Below the pieces are notes generated by a model. That model ran no database searches. It saw only the letters and a list, made by a program, of their open reading frames with translations, and had not been told where the DNA came from. Both the position numbers and the translations under genes were made by a program. DNA of 64,000 bases from positions 1 to 64,000 of the forward strand of contig WNNJ02000757.1 in assembly GCA_012934845.2 (NCBI GenBank), in the 5' to 3' direction. Position 1 is the stretch's first letter. Every line of letters starts with the position of its first letter. This document shows positions 1 through 10,281 of this stretch, one piece after another. The stretch comes from Pomphorhynchus laevis. Lineage: Eukaryota > Acanthocephala > Palaeacanthocephala > Echinorhynchida > Pomphorhynchidae.

Positions 1-183
1 TATGCTCAGCTAATCTCGTTCTGAGAGCTCGTCCTGTTTGTCCAACATACATACTAGGACATTCATTACAACCTATCCTATAGACGACACCTGCCCTATC
101 AAGCAACGATCATTTTGGCTTTGTTACTAGATGAAGAAGCTATTAGTCGCTGTAGTACTTGCCCTAATTTGACCCGGTAATCA
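1..183 (-). pseudogene. PLE GIY-YIG endonuclease fragment
   Basis: Read on the minus strand, this edge holds a short stretch matching the start of a Penelope-like element (PLE) GIY-YIG endonuclease: VVYRIGC, two cysteines spaced as C..C, then MYVGQTGRALRTRLAEH. This is the catalytic core of the nuclease that nicks target DNA in these retroelements. The window edge removes the downstream part, and an in-frame stop lies just upstream, so it is a relic. The C..C spacing before the YVG motif is the PLE signature and separates it from bacterial homing nucleases. Confidence 0.6.
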
Positions 184-194
184 AGATAAAGTAG

Positions 195-416
195 ATGATT
201 TCATTAATCTTTAATTATTTGAATCTTCGTATAGAGGTTACAATTAGCTGGCCCTCTAATGAATTTCTACCGTTCCTAGATTGTGAGGTATCAGCCAATA
301 ACATTTCTATTACTAAGGTTTATAGAAAGAAACTGAAACTAGTTTATATATTCGTTGAGATAGCAATCATTCGATCCAATCACTGCGGTCTAGGATTCAA
401 AACTGGCTACGATTGA
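195..416 (+). pseudogene. PLE reverse transcriptase C-terminal fragment
   Basis: A 73-codon open stretch contains NEFLPFLDCEVSANN followed by KVYRKK. The pair FLD...VYRK marks the thumb end of PLE reverse transcriptases, just after the palm. Nothing before it encodes the palm and the similarity stops soon after VYRKK, so only a short thumb piece survives. It is on the opposite strand from the endonuclease scrap at 1-183, so the two come from different insertions. Confidence 0.5.
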
Positions 417-470
417 TTTTTAATCCATATTTGCTGCTAAATAACTGAAGTTCGATCATCAGCTCCATCA
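401..470 (-). repeat. Fragment of the 400-bp hammerhead-like repeat
   Basis: The stretch running from ggctacgattgatttttaat to ctccatcag recurs at about 18660-18735 and twice at 41930-42400. There it lies next to a permuted hammerhead motif. Here only the flank remains and the motif itself is missing. It joins directly to a leader sequence of another element at about 472. Confidence 0.5.
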
Positions 471-471
471 G

Positions 472-880
472 ACAAAGGGAAGGAAGACAGCAACAATTTT
501 TGAGCAACGGACACGCACAAGTTCTCATTATACAATTGTTCAGATCAAAGAATGAACCAGATCCGGAATTTTTCCAACAAATGATGGCTGCGATGCAGCG
601 ACTAGAGCGGCAGGTCCATTAGCTGCATGCCAAAGACAAAGCCGCGTCTACCCCATATATTACGATGACGATCTCCTTGGGCAATGACTTCAGCCTGGCT
701 AAAATAAAGGAGCTGATGCCCAAGTTTGACATGGCCTTGTCAAGCAACAGAGGAAAACCTAGAGACGTACATGAGCTATCCGCCTATTTGGTAATCCTGA
801 GGAGCATGCCGAATGACACACTCACGAATTTTACCGATCAAGAATAGTTCCAAATTTTGCAGACGTGTAGTTAGCATCCT
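472..880 (+). pseudogene. Retroelement leader and gag-like fragment
   Basis: It begins with a leader word, GGAAGGAAGACAGCAACAA, also seen at 8049-8070 (+) and near 3625-3650 (-). A broken reading frame follows. First come about 25 residues with an acidic, Gln- and Met-rich segment (FFQQMMAAMQRLERQV). Then comes a 60-residue open stretch at 665-847 with an amphipathic helix (LAKIKELMPKFDMAL). Position right after a retroelement leader and helix-rich composition suggest a gag-type protein; no zinc knuckle is seen. The element family is not certain. It may be the DIRS-like family at 8.3-9.4 kb, which shares the leader. Confidence 0.35.
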
Positions 881-954
881 CATGGCGGTTACTCACGGAT
901 GGAATACAGTAGCACCACAGTTACCGCGGGTAACAGGAACAGAAGTAGAGTATA

Positions 955-1687
955 ACTTGTGTTTATGCCTTCTTATGAGGAAAACATAATTATTTATTTA
1001 CGAGTACACCGTTTGGTGTATCAGGGCCTGTGTAAAAACAATTTATTTTATATATTTGTACGCTTGGAAGTGTCCCTGTAAAACAGCATTTCTATTAAAA
1101 GGAATTTAGTGCCTGATGCATGGTTAAACTGCAATACGCAATGCCATGCACAGAGCTTATGCTAAATTCCCACTGATGATTGATATTAAGGGTATTTCTG
1201 ATTTTCGAGCTTTAAACACTGTTTAAGCGTGTGTTAAGGTGTCTATGGATGATTATTAAAGTCACGGTACTGATGAGCTCCGTTAGAGCGAAACGCGTAT
1301 ACCGTTGTTGAAGTTTGTCGTCACACTTATGATGACTGGGCATACGTATCGACTTTAAATATTGCAAGAATAATTCGGTTCTATTTCTTAGTCTGATGAT
1401 GATATATAGAATGCTGCCTGGTGTTTATGCCTCCTTATGAGGAAAACAATTATTTATTTACGAATACACCATTTGGTGTAACATGGCATGTGCAAAAACA
1501 ATATATATTTTATATATTTGTACGCTTGAAAGTGTCCCTATAAAACAGCATTTCTATTAAAAGGAATTTAAATTCCCTCCGACGATTCAGCTAAGAGTGG
1601 TTATGTTTTTTCGAGCTTTAAACAGTTTAAGCGTGTGTTGAGATGCCTTTGGATGATTCTATTCATCAGTCACGGTACTGATGAATA
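955..1687 (+). repeat. Two tandem PLE-type long terminal repeats
   Basis: The segment starting GTGTTTATGCC at about 959 recurs at about 1419. Shared blocks include gaggaaaac, acaccgtttggtgta, gtacgcttg and ttctattaaaaggaattta. The first unit is about 460 bp and contains a complete hammerhead ribozyme at 1264-1305. The second is cut after CACGGTACTGATGA at about 1684, where a CR1-like LINE begins. Tandem terminal repeats ending in a hammerhead are typical of Penelope-like elements. No PLE protein is attached here. Confidence 0.55.
1264..1305 (+). ncRNA. Hammerhead ribozyme with minimal stem III (PLE type)
   Basis: The core words CTGATGA (1270-1276) and GAAA (1290-1293) are separated by stem II, GCTC/GAGC. 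Stem I is a perfect 6-bp helix, ACGGTA (1264-1269) with TACCGT (1300-1305). The cleavage site is GTA, after 1299. Stem III is only A-U and C-G closing a GC loop. The word ACGCGT is its own reverse complement, so two molecules could pair to give a full stem III, as described for PLE hammerheads that cleave better as dimers. Self-cleavage is inferred, not shown. Confidence 0.7.
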
Positions 1688-3480
1688 GAATAGAATTTAT
1701 TTAGAGTGGCCTTTGTGGTGAGCCACTTATATGCCCACTATAAAAATTAAAAAGACAAGTTTACGTCTGATGAATGTTTGAACTTGTATGTAGAGTTAGT
1801 AAATTGATTGCGGCTGAAAGTGTTATTTTAGTTCGTTTGCAATTAGGCGATCAAGGAAGTTTTGAAGTGTTAAAGCGACGTCAATGATTTTGTCACGAGG
1901 AAGTTTGTTCCAAAGGCGTGGTGCAGCGATAGTGAACGCACGATATCCGTGATTACCGTTGTGACGGGGGGCGAAAAACGAGTAGGAGCGATGACTTCTT
2001 AGAGAGATCAGTCGTCATATAGTATGCACTATCAGGAAGATATAGATAAAGATAGTTGTGCCGAAATTTGATTTGCCATGCAAGTGTGAGAATTTGAGAG
2101 GTTATGCGGCTAGGAATATCGAGCCAGTTAAAGATGCGGAGGGTGTTGGAGATGTGGCCGTGTGCAGAATCCTTTGTAAATAGTGAAATTGATATGCTGG
2201 ACAGTTTACGAGAAGACCTAAGCACAATATTCTAGACGTGGCATGAAAAGGCTGGAGATTAAAATAGCTGTCGATTTGAAGTCGAGGTTTCTACGGACAC
2301 TTCGGATGTCACGGAGGATGAGAGAGCTTGAACTGATCTTGCTACGAATGAAAGGCATAAACGAGAGATGATTGTCAAAAGGGAAACCGAGGATTGTAAT
2401 GATAGTCACTTCTGGTAGACGGAAATAGTGTATGCATACTAGAAAATCGAGGTGTAAGAGTGGCGCGGTGTTATCCACATCATGTTAGATTTCTCGCTGT
2501 TTAAAAATATACGGATTGAACAAAGATATGCGTGAATAGCAGAGAGGCAAGACGATGCATCGGAAGCGAGGTTGGATGCAGATGTGAGTCTGCATGATGC
2601 ATAGATTACTATATCGTCAGCGTACTGAATAACTCTAAAGCCGAAAGATAAATCACCAAGAAGAAGGGTGAAAAGAAGCGGCCCTATAACGGATCCTTGT
2701 GGTACACCGCAGCTGAGAGGAACCAGCGCAGAAGAGTTGGAGTTGGCGACTACGTGATAAGAGCGATTTGAGAGGTAGGATTTGAACCAAGAAATGACAC
2801 GAGACGAGGCAGTAACGTTGTCTGAGACATGAGAGAAGTATAGTGTGATCAACTAAATCGAAGGCGGAGGATAAATCAAGTGAAATTACAAGGCTTACTA
2901 GATGTTTGTCGAGAGCAAGAAGTAGATCATTGGAGAGTTTTGTGCATGCAGTCATAGTAGAATGTTGTGGTCGATATGCAGATTGAAAAGGTGGAAACAT
3001 AGAATTTGATGATATGAAGTTGCTTACCTGTCTGAGAATGAGACGCTCGAAAAGTTTTGAGATGGTCAGAAGGTTTGATATTGGTCTATAGGAGGAGGCG
3101 GAACTGGGATCAAGATTATGCTTCTTTAATAATGGGCAAACTATGGCATGTTTGAACGACGAAGGGTAGTGTGATAAATGGATAGAAACGTTGAAGACAC
3201 TTGTGAGATAAGGGCTGATTGTGACAATTACGAGATGCTCGTTTACGAGATATAGACAAACAAATGTAAAGTAAGGATTCGCAGCTACGATCACAGTACC
3301 TACAAGCACAGTTCGGGCCTTTAAGATGGCAGGATAACTTAATTTTGCAGATTTTATCATGGTATTCATTAACAGACGTCCGCCAAATTAATGGTCGTTT
3401 CATAGCTCTTCTGTTCACCATTTAGATTGTGTATACGCCGGCGTTAGAAAATATTCAGGGTCGGCTCGTGAGTTTTTCCT
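1685..3480 (-). pseudogene. CR1-like LINE, 5'-truncated reverse transcriptase
   Basis: The minus strand encodes a non-LTR reverse transcriptase in broken frames. In order it has fingers YRPISNLLTISKLFERL, palm LDLSSAFDLVDHTILL, GVPQGSVIGPLLFTLLL, the catalytic YADDIVIYA near 2610-2630, and a C-terminal connection with NWLDIPSRIT and APRLWNKLPRD near 1900. That C-terminal pattern is the CR1/L2/Jockey type. Frameshifts near 2450 and 2700 break it. The endonuclease half is missing. The 3' end shows TAAATAAATTCTATTCTATT, an ATTCT-type tail as in CR1, joined to the hammerhead-bearing repeat at about 1684. Confidence 0.8.
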
Positions 3481-3499
3481 GAAAACTCTTGTTATTTAT

Positions 3500-3543
3500 T
3501 GTGGCGCCCCCAGCGCGCCACCCATGCCAGATGCGCCACCTAA
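3500..3543. repeat. Left terminal inverted repeat
   Basis: GC-rich terminal repeat in an AT-rich setting. It contains a nested palindrome around CAGCGCGCCA and pairs with 4307-4350. Confidence 0.75.
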
Positions 3544-3619
3544 TGTTCTTCTTGAAGAATCGAACCCGTGAATGTCAAACTCGAGATTCAAAACTAAGCA
3601 TCTATGACAAAATAATAAT

Positions 3620-3765
3620 AAAAAATTTTCTGCTGTCTTCCTTCCTGCTTTGTGGCGATGCTTGCACGAGTGTTGGAGAGCAAATTTCAAGGTATTTATA
3701 CCCTGTGAAATTGACACGTGATTATGTGTGGGAATAAGCTGTGCTCTCAGTGCAAGATGGTAGAA
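3620..3765 (-). promoter_or_regulatory. Retroelement promoter/leader, minus strand
   Basis: Read on the minus strand: GAGAGCACAGCTTATTCCCA, then a TATA-like GGTATAAATACC, then CACTCGTGCAAGCATCGC, then GGAAGGAAGACAGCA. The plus strand at 7930-8075 has the same order of blocks with substitutions. TATA box followed by a conserved leader fits a retroelement promoter and transcription start. It lies inside the TIR element, probably as an older insertion. Confidence 0.45.
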
Positions 3766-3889
3766 GACAGATGGTAGAATTATGTAAAAATAATTGCATA
3801 TCAAAATTATATTTCATTTTTGTCATGAGAATATAACAAATCAGTAGAAGTCTATGTGTTAACAGACGTTTCCTGATAAGTCTAGGTGA

Positions 3890-4280
3890 TTAGCATCTTG
3901 TAATCACTGTTTCAGCCAGCGACGAAGATACAGAAATAGCTTCCATTGAACCAAAAGTTGAAAACCAAGCAAAAGATCTTGATGAAAATTCATCAGATGC
4001 ATTAGATAATGAAAATGCCGTTTCTTCTATTTGCACTAAATATTTAGAAAGAATGGACAGGCATTCACTTGTACATAAGTCAAAATATGACATAAATGTC
4101 GGTGATAGAGTATTGATTGCCTTGGATTTCGATAATAATCAGAAGACAAAAAAAGCTAAACTCTCCTCTTTTTTCAATACAAATGCCGAGGTTCTTGAAG
4201 TTTTGTCAAATAACTATGTCAAAGTTAAGATTGATAAAAAAGAAGAAACGATTCATCTTTCTAGAATTAAAAAAATATAA
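3890..4280 (+). pseudogene. Integrase C-terminal-like fragment
   Basis: One open frame runs from about 3905 to the stop at 4278-4280. It has an acidic segment, then SICTKYLERMDRHSLVHKSK, then YDINVGDRVLIALDFDN and a lysine-rich end. The NVGDRVLIA block resembles the small beta-barrel after the catalytic core of retroviral-type and Ginger integrases, where DNA is bound. The DDE core is absent, so the protein cannot catalyse transposition. It ends 26 bp before the right inverted repeat, as expected for the last codons of the element's own transposase. Confidence 0.45.
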
Positions 4281-4306
4281 TTTTACCGCCTTTTTATTTA
4301 TTTTTT

Positions 4307-4350
4307 TAAGGTGGCGCATCTGGCATGGGTGGCGCGCTGGGCGCGCCACA
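4307..4350. repeat. Right terminal inverted repeat
   Basis: Inverted copy of 3500-3543 with a single base difference inside the GC-rich tip. It is followed immediately by TTTAT, matching the pentamer left of the element. Confidence 0.75.
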
Positions 4351-4379
4351 TTTATTAAAAATTCATCAGTTTGAGGAAG

Positions 4380-5030
4380 TCTAAATGTGAAGAAGCATAA
4401 CGTCAAAATAACGAAGGCCATCATCAAATGATAGCGCACCTAACTTCTTCAATCTTGACAGCTTTTAAGTCTAGATGTTTCTTAAAGGACCATCGCGAAG
4501 TCATCAAAATACCCAAATACTTATAACTATTGCAGAACTCCAAGGAAGTATCATCATAAATCAAATAATCTTTACAAGCGAGACGTCCAACCTTCCTAAA
4601 ATTCATTACTTTCGATATGGATATATTTACGTCTAGCTGATTACAAGCACAATAGTCACTTAGGCGATTAAGTGCACTTTGTGTGGAGCTTACATTTGAG
4701 CGCAATTATGACAAGATAATCTGCGTACAATACAAAAGGTCATTGCTTGCAAATAAATGAACGCAAATCCATAACATAAAGGAAAAGAGTAGACGACTTA
4801 ATTAGTCACCTTGTATAACTCCTTTGTCTACTGTAAAATCATCCAATGAGCGTGGCCCTCAAATATTTTCATACAGCTTTGTTGAAGTAACTCATGGATT
4901 AATTTAAGAATGTTATTCGCAATCTTTACTTTAAAGGTCAGTTTTTCAATCAATATTGTTCGATTGACTGAGTCAAATGCTTTTTGAAAATCTATGAATA
5001 TAGGAATGAACGACTTTAATTGAAACATTC
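4380..5030 (-). pseudogene. LINE reverse transcriptase fragment
   Basis: Minus-strand pieces encode palm motif A (FIDFQKAFDSVNRTILIEKL, about 4930-5015) and a later part with LNRLSDYCACNQLDVN and YLGILMTSRWSFKKHLDL (4440-4690). The region between, where GxxQG and YADD would lie, is too decayed to read. The same family appears at 12495-12946 (-) and, better preserved, at 47480-48488 (+), where YLGILLTSKWSF is found. It is a non-LTR retrotransposon related to the I/Jockey group. It starts right after the TIR element. Confidence 0.65.
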
Positions 5031-5116
5031 CTTAACCCACGAGCGCACTTCTCCTAAGGCATCCATAATTGATCTATTAGGACGAAATAGATGCAATATA
5101 AGAGCATCATACGAAA

Positions 5117-5227
5117 TGTCCTTACTACTGACAGCGAAAAACATGAGAAAATTACAAAACAGCTCGTCCTAAAATTACTCCTTGTAATTTTTCTCCTGTC
5201 TTTTGCTGTCAGTCGAAAGGACATTGC
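5117..5227. repeat. Inverted repeat, imperfect 42-bp arms
   Basis: AATGTCCTTACTACTGACAG at 5116-5135 pairs with CTGTCAGTCGAAAGGACATT at about 5208-5227. The pairing continues inward through AAAAC/TTTTG-type blocks to TTAC/GTAA around a loop of about 25 bp. It could be a folded-back small element. The 85-codon minus-strand frame over it is a shadow of the arms. Confidence 0.5.
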
Positions 5228-5319
5228 GTAAGCTAAGTTAGTAATAGCTGTAATGTCAAATAAAAAATAGAAAAACAAGCAAGGAAAAGTTAAGAAGATA
5301 GCTACCAGCAACTAGGTAG

Positions 5320-6055
5320 GTCCGCAGGGTTTTCATTTGTGTGTCCATTGAAGAGAAAAGCAAGCTTTCAGCCACTGCCATATTTCTCAAAACCAAATAA
5401 AGATGTCGCAGTAAACACAAATAAAGCACAGGAGAAAAATACCAGGAAATATTTTTTTTGTCAAGAAATAAGAAAAATTATTTTTCTTTTCAATCTTTTT
5501 GTTAGATGTAAGACTCTTTGTTTTTAATGAAAAGTTTACGATAATAAAGAGAAGGTCATATAGGAAACTCTAAGAAACGGTCTGTCAGTAAGACTGGGGT
5601 CAAGAGATAAACATGTACTGACGAATAGGCACGCTTTAGAGTAGAATATATGACTTTGATATATAGTCATTTAAGAATAGTTAGGGGACTTATTGGATCA
5701 GTTGTTTCACTCCCTATTAGATTCAAGATTGACTATATATTATTCTCTTTTTATTAGTTAGACTAATCAAATATGTGTAGAACAGAGACACAATTGAAAT
5801 AGATTTTCTATACTTTTCATGTATTTTTGAGAAATACTTTCTTTTTCAAGGAATACTTCATAATAAAGAATACTTTCAAGGAATACTTGTATTTTCATAC
5901 AATGATTGGCTATTATTTCTTTCTATATAGAAAGTTAATAGTTTTGTTTCAACTAATAGAAGCTCACTCTTATATAAAATAGCTATTCCGCAAGAATTAC
6001 AGTTATATAGCTCTATTAGTACAATAGATTAAGTATTACATAACTTTTCCCATTG
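5320..6055. other. AT-rich stretch with no feature recognised
   Basis: I see only short chance reading frames, homopolymer runs and a short direct repeat of aaggaatact near 5850-5890. Nothing supports a gene here. Confidence 0.6.
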
Positions 6056-6059
6056 CTAC

Positions 6060-7592
6060 AGGGCTATACCGGACACAAAATTAGTGCGAAATTGCTAGAC
6101 TTCAGAACAACAGCTATTACCAGAACTGGCTGCAAGAGTATCAGGATTATTGTTAAATTCAAAGAATGTCTACGACAACACCCTGGTGTACATTGTAGGC
6201 TGGGTATTATATTGGCAGCTAGGAATAGCTGAGTATTTAACTGTTGATGACGTTCCGGTTGTTGAGATAGTGCCAACAGCGGATAATGTTATACCATAAA
6301 GAAATTTGAGGGTTGCAGCAGCTGAGCCCACTTACCAGTCACTTGCTGCTGACTTATCGAACTCATCATTTGTCCTCTTTTCTGAGAATTGGAATGATGA
6401 GGATCTAGTGGTTTTGGCTGGTATGGCTGCAGGTCTACCGAGATTGAGAATAAATGCCAATTACGCCATCAATTGCCGTCTTTGGTTATTAACACAACAC
6501 CAATCAATTTTGTATATTACGGAGCTGGAGAGCGTGCTATGCATGCTTGGAATTTAGTCAACTCAGGTGTTGTGAATACAGTGTTAAAAAACTGGCAACT
6601 TCAAGAAATGAGAAGGACCAGCATGTTTATGGCTTTGTGAAGTCAGTTACATTGATATTTGGCTGGGTTTTATCCCATAATAATACATACGCATTGAGCT
6701 CAACGTTGTTTGAGATCAATACCATACCAGTTTGCTCCACAGGGGATAGCAACTGAATGTGACGGGCAGTCAAGGCAACAAATGCGTACAAAGGTACGAA
6801 TATTTCGGCTAAGGATGGAAGTCTGCTAAAAGCACTGACAGTTGGAATGTCTCTGTTCTTTGACACATGGAACCTGACTGGCACTGTCTTACAAGATTGT
6901 CTCGGTAAAAGTTTTGATTTCTTAGTAGTCGGACAGGTAATCTGTGATTTATTTTTTGTAAATCCTGAGTGGCCACAGCCTTCATATATGGTTTCACTGT
7001 TTAGGCAGTAGCAGAATTGACAGGCTTGATGTACCCTCTTGACTCATGGTACAATGTGAGTTGGAATACACGAGCATCAGGTATGCTTATAGAAATTCGC
7101 CGACATTAGCTCAGGTATATCCGAGCTAATGTACTACGGGACACTACTATCCGAGCTAATTTACTACGGGACATTTACTATGTCCCGTAGTTAATATAAA
7201 CATGAAAGATGAAGTTTTGCCAAGATTTGGAGCCAATGGAGCCACTATATGGAGACCGTGGCAAGGAACAAATTTTTACGACCAGAAAATATTTACTGAC
7301 AAAGTGATGCAAAAGATTGGATGCTGAATAATATTGGTGATTTGAATCAGATAAGACCGATGTGGGTTGACAATTAAGTCTTCTATCTGGATCAATGATC
7401 ACGTACTGTTGGAGACATAATGTGCAAGTAGCTAATGGTTTTCGCTTAACACAAAACGAGGTTACGCAACCAGTGATAGATTTCTTGAATTGGGGTCTAT
7501 CCAACAATGAATTATTAAATGCTGCGATATATCTACCAAATTTATCCCTGCTGCTCATAGTGCAACAGCTTCGTCATACTTATACCGATTAA
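6060..7592 (+). pseudogene. Toti-like capsid relic, copy 1
   Basis: Broken plus-strand frames encode, in order, a segment with VYIVGWVLYWQLGIAEYL, LVVLAGMAAGLPRLRINANY, LIFGWVLSHNN, a block ending PVCSTGDSN, MYPLDSWYNVSW, WRPWQGTNFYD and a C-terminus with MITYCWRHN. The same order (FGWAMGHMNN, APGDSN, FPIDASYGASW, WRLWQGTKEYD, RTYSWRQHY) is found in the copies at 33228-34126 and 40193-41012. A large single-domain protein repeated as intronless decayed copies suggests an endogenous dsRNA-virus coat protein. Several stops and frameshifts are present. The family call rests on general resemblance to toti-like coats, especially the NWW.TNHH block in other copies. Confidence 0.45.
7085..7197. repeat. 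Nested short hairpins and tandem 30-bp unit
   Basis: ATCCGAGCTAAT followed by TACTACGGGACA occurs twice in tandem (about 7113-7168). The second TACTACGGGACAT then folds back on ATGTCCCGTAGTTA across a 5-base loop (about 7160-7193). An outer pair, ATTAGCTC/GAGCTAAT, surrounds the first unit. It interrupts the capsid-like frame. Confidence 0.6.
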
Positions 7593-7929
7593 TTGCCTTC
7601 AGGGGCAATGGACGAAAGGAGGGGTCCCAGGACACTGGCAATAGTCAGAAAAACTAATAAAGGGGTCACTTGAGTATATCCCTTATCAGAATTACTTGGT
7701 CCTACATTTTCAGAGTTTATTTATTGATGTTGCTGTAATATTTAATTTTCTAACAGCTAGCGCTGGGGCTAGTAATGAATTTTTAAAAGGACCTAAAACA
7801 ACTGAGTTTTTATCGCTTTCTTTTCTTAACTTTGAAATAATTAAAAAAATTGATGTAAATAGAGAATTCTCAGAATCACCTTAAATGACTCTTTTTGATT
7901 GAAAATATTTTCATATTTCTGTCAAACTG

Positions 7930-8075
7930 TCTTCTTCTTTATGCTCTGAACAAGAGCACAGCTAACTTCCCACGTGTTCTCATGTGACTTTTCAAAGACT
8001 ATAAATACTCTGTAAATATGCTCCCGACATTCGTGCAAGCATTGCGACAAAGCGGAAGGAAGACAGCAACAATGT
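7930..8075 (+). promoter_or_regulatory. Retroelement promoter/leader, plus strand
   Basis: AGAGCACAGCTAACTTCCCA is followed by ACTATAAATACT (TATA-like), CATTCGTGCAAGCATTGCGA, and the leader word GGAAGGAAGACAGCAACAA. The blocks and their spacing match the minus-strand copy at 3620-3765. The leader word recurs alone at about 478. This is probably the transcription start of the retroelement whose RT follows at 8300-9350. Confidence 0.5.
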
Positions 8076-8299
8076 TGTCTAAACCCATCGGAATCTCAAA
8101 GGACAGATCAAGATTTACTTCTTGACTGGATATTAGAAACATTTGAGCGGCAGAGTGGTAAAGGTAATGAGTAATATAGTCGTCAACTCCCTATAGCTCA
8201 TTTCTCTGTCGATACTGTCAGAAATTTGATCATCACTACACCGGTAGAGACCCCGGAAAGATGCATACATTTTCTGGGTTACCGGATTTATTTTAGCCA

Positions 8300-9350
8300 C
8301 CAATAAGAGAAATTGTTGATCAGATATACGGTGAGGTATATCAGTATGCAGCCTTACAACGGGGACTCATACAGCTCATCAAGGGAAGGATCTCGGCGAA
8401 TGATTATCTGATAATATTACAGAATCAATACACTGATGCAGTGATCCGTGCGCATCAGGAAATGTTCATTGAACGTGGCCTGAAAGACATTAATCTAAGA
8501 TCACTGTTAGAAGAGCTTGTTCGACTACGATCCACATCCTATCAAACATATCCCTAGGTATCTGATATTACCAACTTACCTCGACTGCAAGAACAGAGTC
8601 TGGCGCGACATCATATATGTGATATATTCAAAAATGAAGTACACATCAATGCAATACCGGCGAGTTGGAAGACGATGGCGATCAAACGTGAGTACAGCGC
8701 TCACTAAAGCCATACGTTATCATATCAAGAAAGGCATAATTGCTTATTTACCACGAAGGACAAAACCACAATTCTGTTCTATAGTTTTCTTGATTCCCAA
8801 AAAGTGACTCTTATAGACTGATCTATGATGGAAGGATAGGGAATGGATGTAGTACTCCATATTACTATTTTCCCTCAATATATCAGGTTAGTAACAAAGA
8901 ACATATTTTGTGCAAAGATTGGTACGTAAAAATTGACTTTAAGTATATGTTTTAAAATATACCATTATGTCCTACCGATTGGATAAAAACGGCCTTTGAG
9001 TACAATGGTATTTACTATCATTATAAGGTTATTCCTTTCGGTATACCTCGGGAACCCTTTTTGGCACAAATGATTAGCAATACCATAACTTATTTTGCTC
9101 GAAAACAAGGGGTAGAAGCATGGACTCATATAGATGATATGATCCTATCACACGATTCCAAAGTTAAACTAGCTTTGGTAGTGAAAAAGCTTCTTGAGCT
9201 CTTTAAAGTGGGAAAACTATTTCTTAATCGAGAAATGTGCATCCTTAGACCAAAGAGGAATATTACATTCTTAGAGGTCACTGCTCGAAAACAGGGGTTA
9301 AGATTACCTCAGATGCGTTATCTCGTTTTCGCGAGGCTGTAGCGTATCTG
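8300..9350 (+). pseudogene. DIRS-like reverse transcriptase relic
   Basis: Plus-strand frames, broken by stops near 8800 and 8950, carry an RT-like order of motifs. First is IRYHIKKGIIAYLPRRTKP with VFLIPKK (fingers). Then come LIYDGRIGNG, WYVKIDFKYMF (palm motif A aspartate), a strand with GIYYHYKVIPFGIP, and THIDDMILS as the catalytic IDD box near 9125-9150, followed by FLNREMCILRPKRNITFLEV. The FGIP and IDD forms, and the motif after them, resemble DIRS-type RTs rather than LINE or PLE ones. A helical domain at 8330-8500 precedes it. No tyrosine recombinase was found downstream. Confidence 0.5.
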
Positions 9351-9499
9351 ATAATTTTGAAATTTCCGATCAATAGTCGACAAGGGATGCCTTTGAGTGG
9401 TCTTATTAATTATCTACCTTTTTTTCCACAGCCCACAATATAATTGACTATAATTGCAGTGAACCAGCCAATTAAGCCATGCTTTTGTGCTGTTGAAAC

Positions 9500-9765
9500 A
9501 TTAATAATAATAATTAAAAAAGGCATAATAAAGGACTATTATCTAATTGAAGAAAATATCCTTATGATCAGAAAGTACTTTAAAGAAACATATATGAATA
9601 TGAGGTTTTTGCCATGATGTGCTTTTGAAAGCATTTTTAATGACATTTCTGTAACAACTAATGTATGTGATGGTTATAACAGAAGCTTGAATGCCGTATT
9701 TTCTACTCTTGGAAACTCATCTCTTGTTAAGTTTATAATCGAGCTTTAAAAAAGATTTTATGAAT
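9500..9765 (+). pseudogene. MULE-like transposase C-terminal scrap
   Basis: A short frame reads MRFLP then a block with VCDGYNRSLNAVFSTLGNSS and VKFIIEL. This resembles the region after the catalytic domain of MULE/FLYWCH-type transposases, where NN..EGWHR.LN and HP.....F are usual. The conserved W and H are replaced here, so it is a decayed scrap. Only about 60 residues are readable, and the assignment is weak. Confidence 0.3.
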
Positions 9766-10281
9766 GATGAAATCTTACTTGACTTACACTTCAAAGTTCA
9801 AGATCCCACTTTCCTTTATTAAACATATTCTATTAACTGAATATACAGTCGAAAATAAAGATCTTATTGAACTGATTGCAAGATATAATTGGTGTCTTAA
9901 TTAAATTTTTTTATACATTTTATTGATTCTCTTCTATTTATTTTATTTTGAAATCAAAAAAGTAAGGCGGAAATTTCCGGAAGCCAATTTAAGTTGGCTA
10001 AATTCGCAATGATTTTTATATTTAATCGTGACATAAATTTTAATTTAGTGAAAAATTGTAGGAACGAGTATTTGTTTTAATTTTAACCATTTTTTACTTA
10101 ATAAAGAAAATACTATTTGTCCTTTGCAAAAGACAAATCATCGAAATCTTAAAAAGAAATTGTAAAATTGAAATTAAACATCCCAGGTTATCAACCTGTG
10201 GAGTGATGGATTATATTTGACAATATTGCCAGGGAGATGATCTATAAAAGGTTGACTACCTGATTGCTCACTAACCCTACC

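Larger units (their letters stand above)
3500..4350. mobile_element. 851-bp element with 44-bp terminal inverted repeats (Ginger-like)
   Basis: The ends are inverted copies: TGTGGCGC...GCGCCACCTAA at 3500-3543 and its complement at 4307-4350, with one substitution and one indel. Identical TTTAT pentamers flank it (3495-3499 and 4351-4355), a likely target-site duplication. The ends read TGT...ACA, and the inside holds an integrase C-terminus-like frame (3890-4280). TGT termini with an integrase-type protein fit Ginger transposons, but those usually make 4-bp duplications, so the assignment is tentative. A minus-strand leader at 3620-3765 lies inside. Confidence 0.65.

Noticed and set aside
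4117..4374. Second plus-strand frame inside the TIR element
   Set aside because: Shadow of the integrase-like frame; runs into the inverted repeat.
5054..5311. 85-codon minus-strand hydrophobic frame
   Set aside because: Covers the inverted repeat at 5117-5227 and has low-complexity hydrophobic content; no family.
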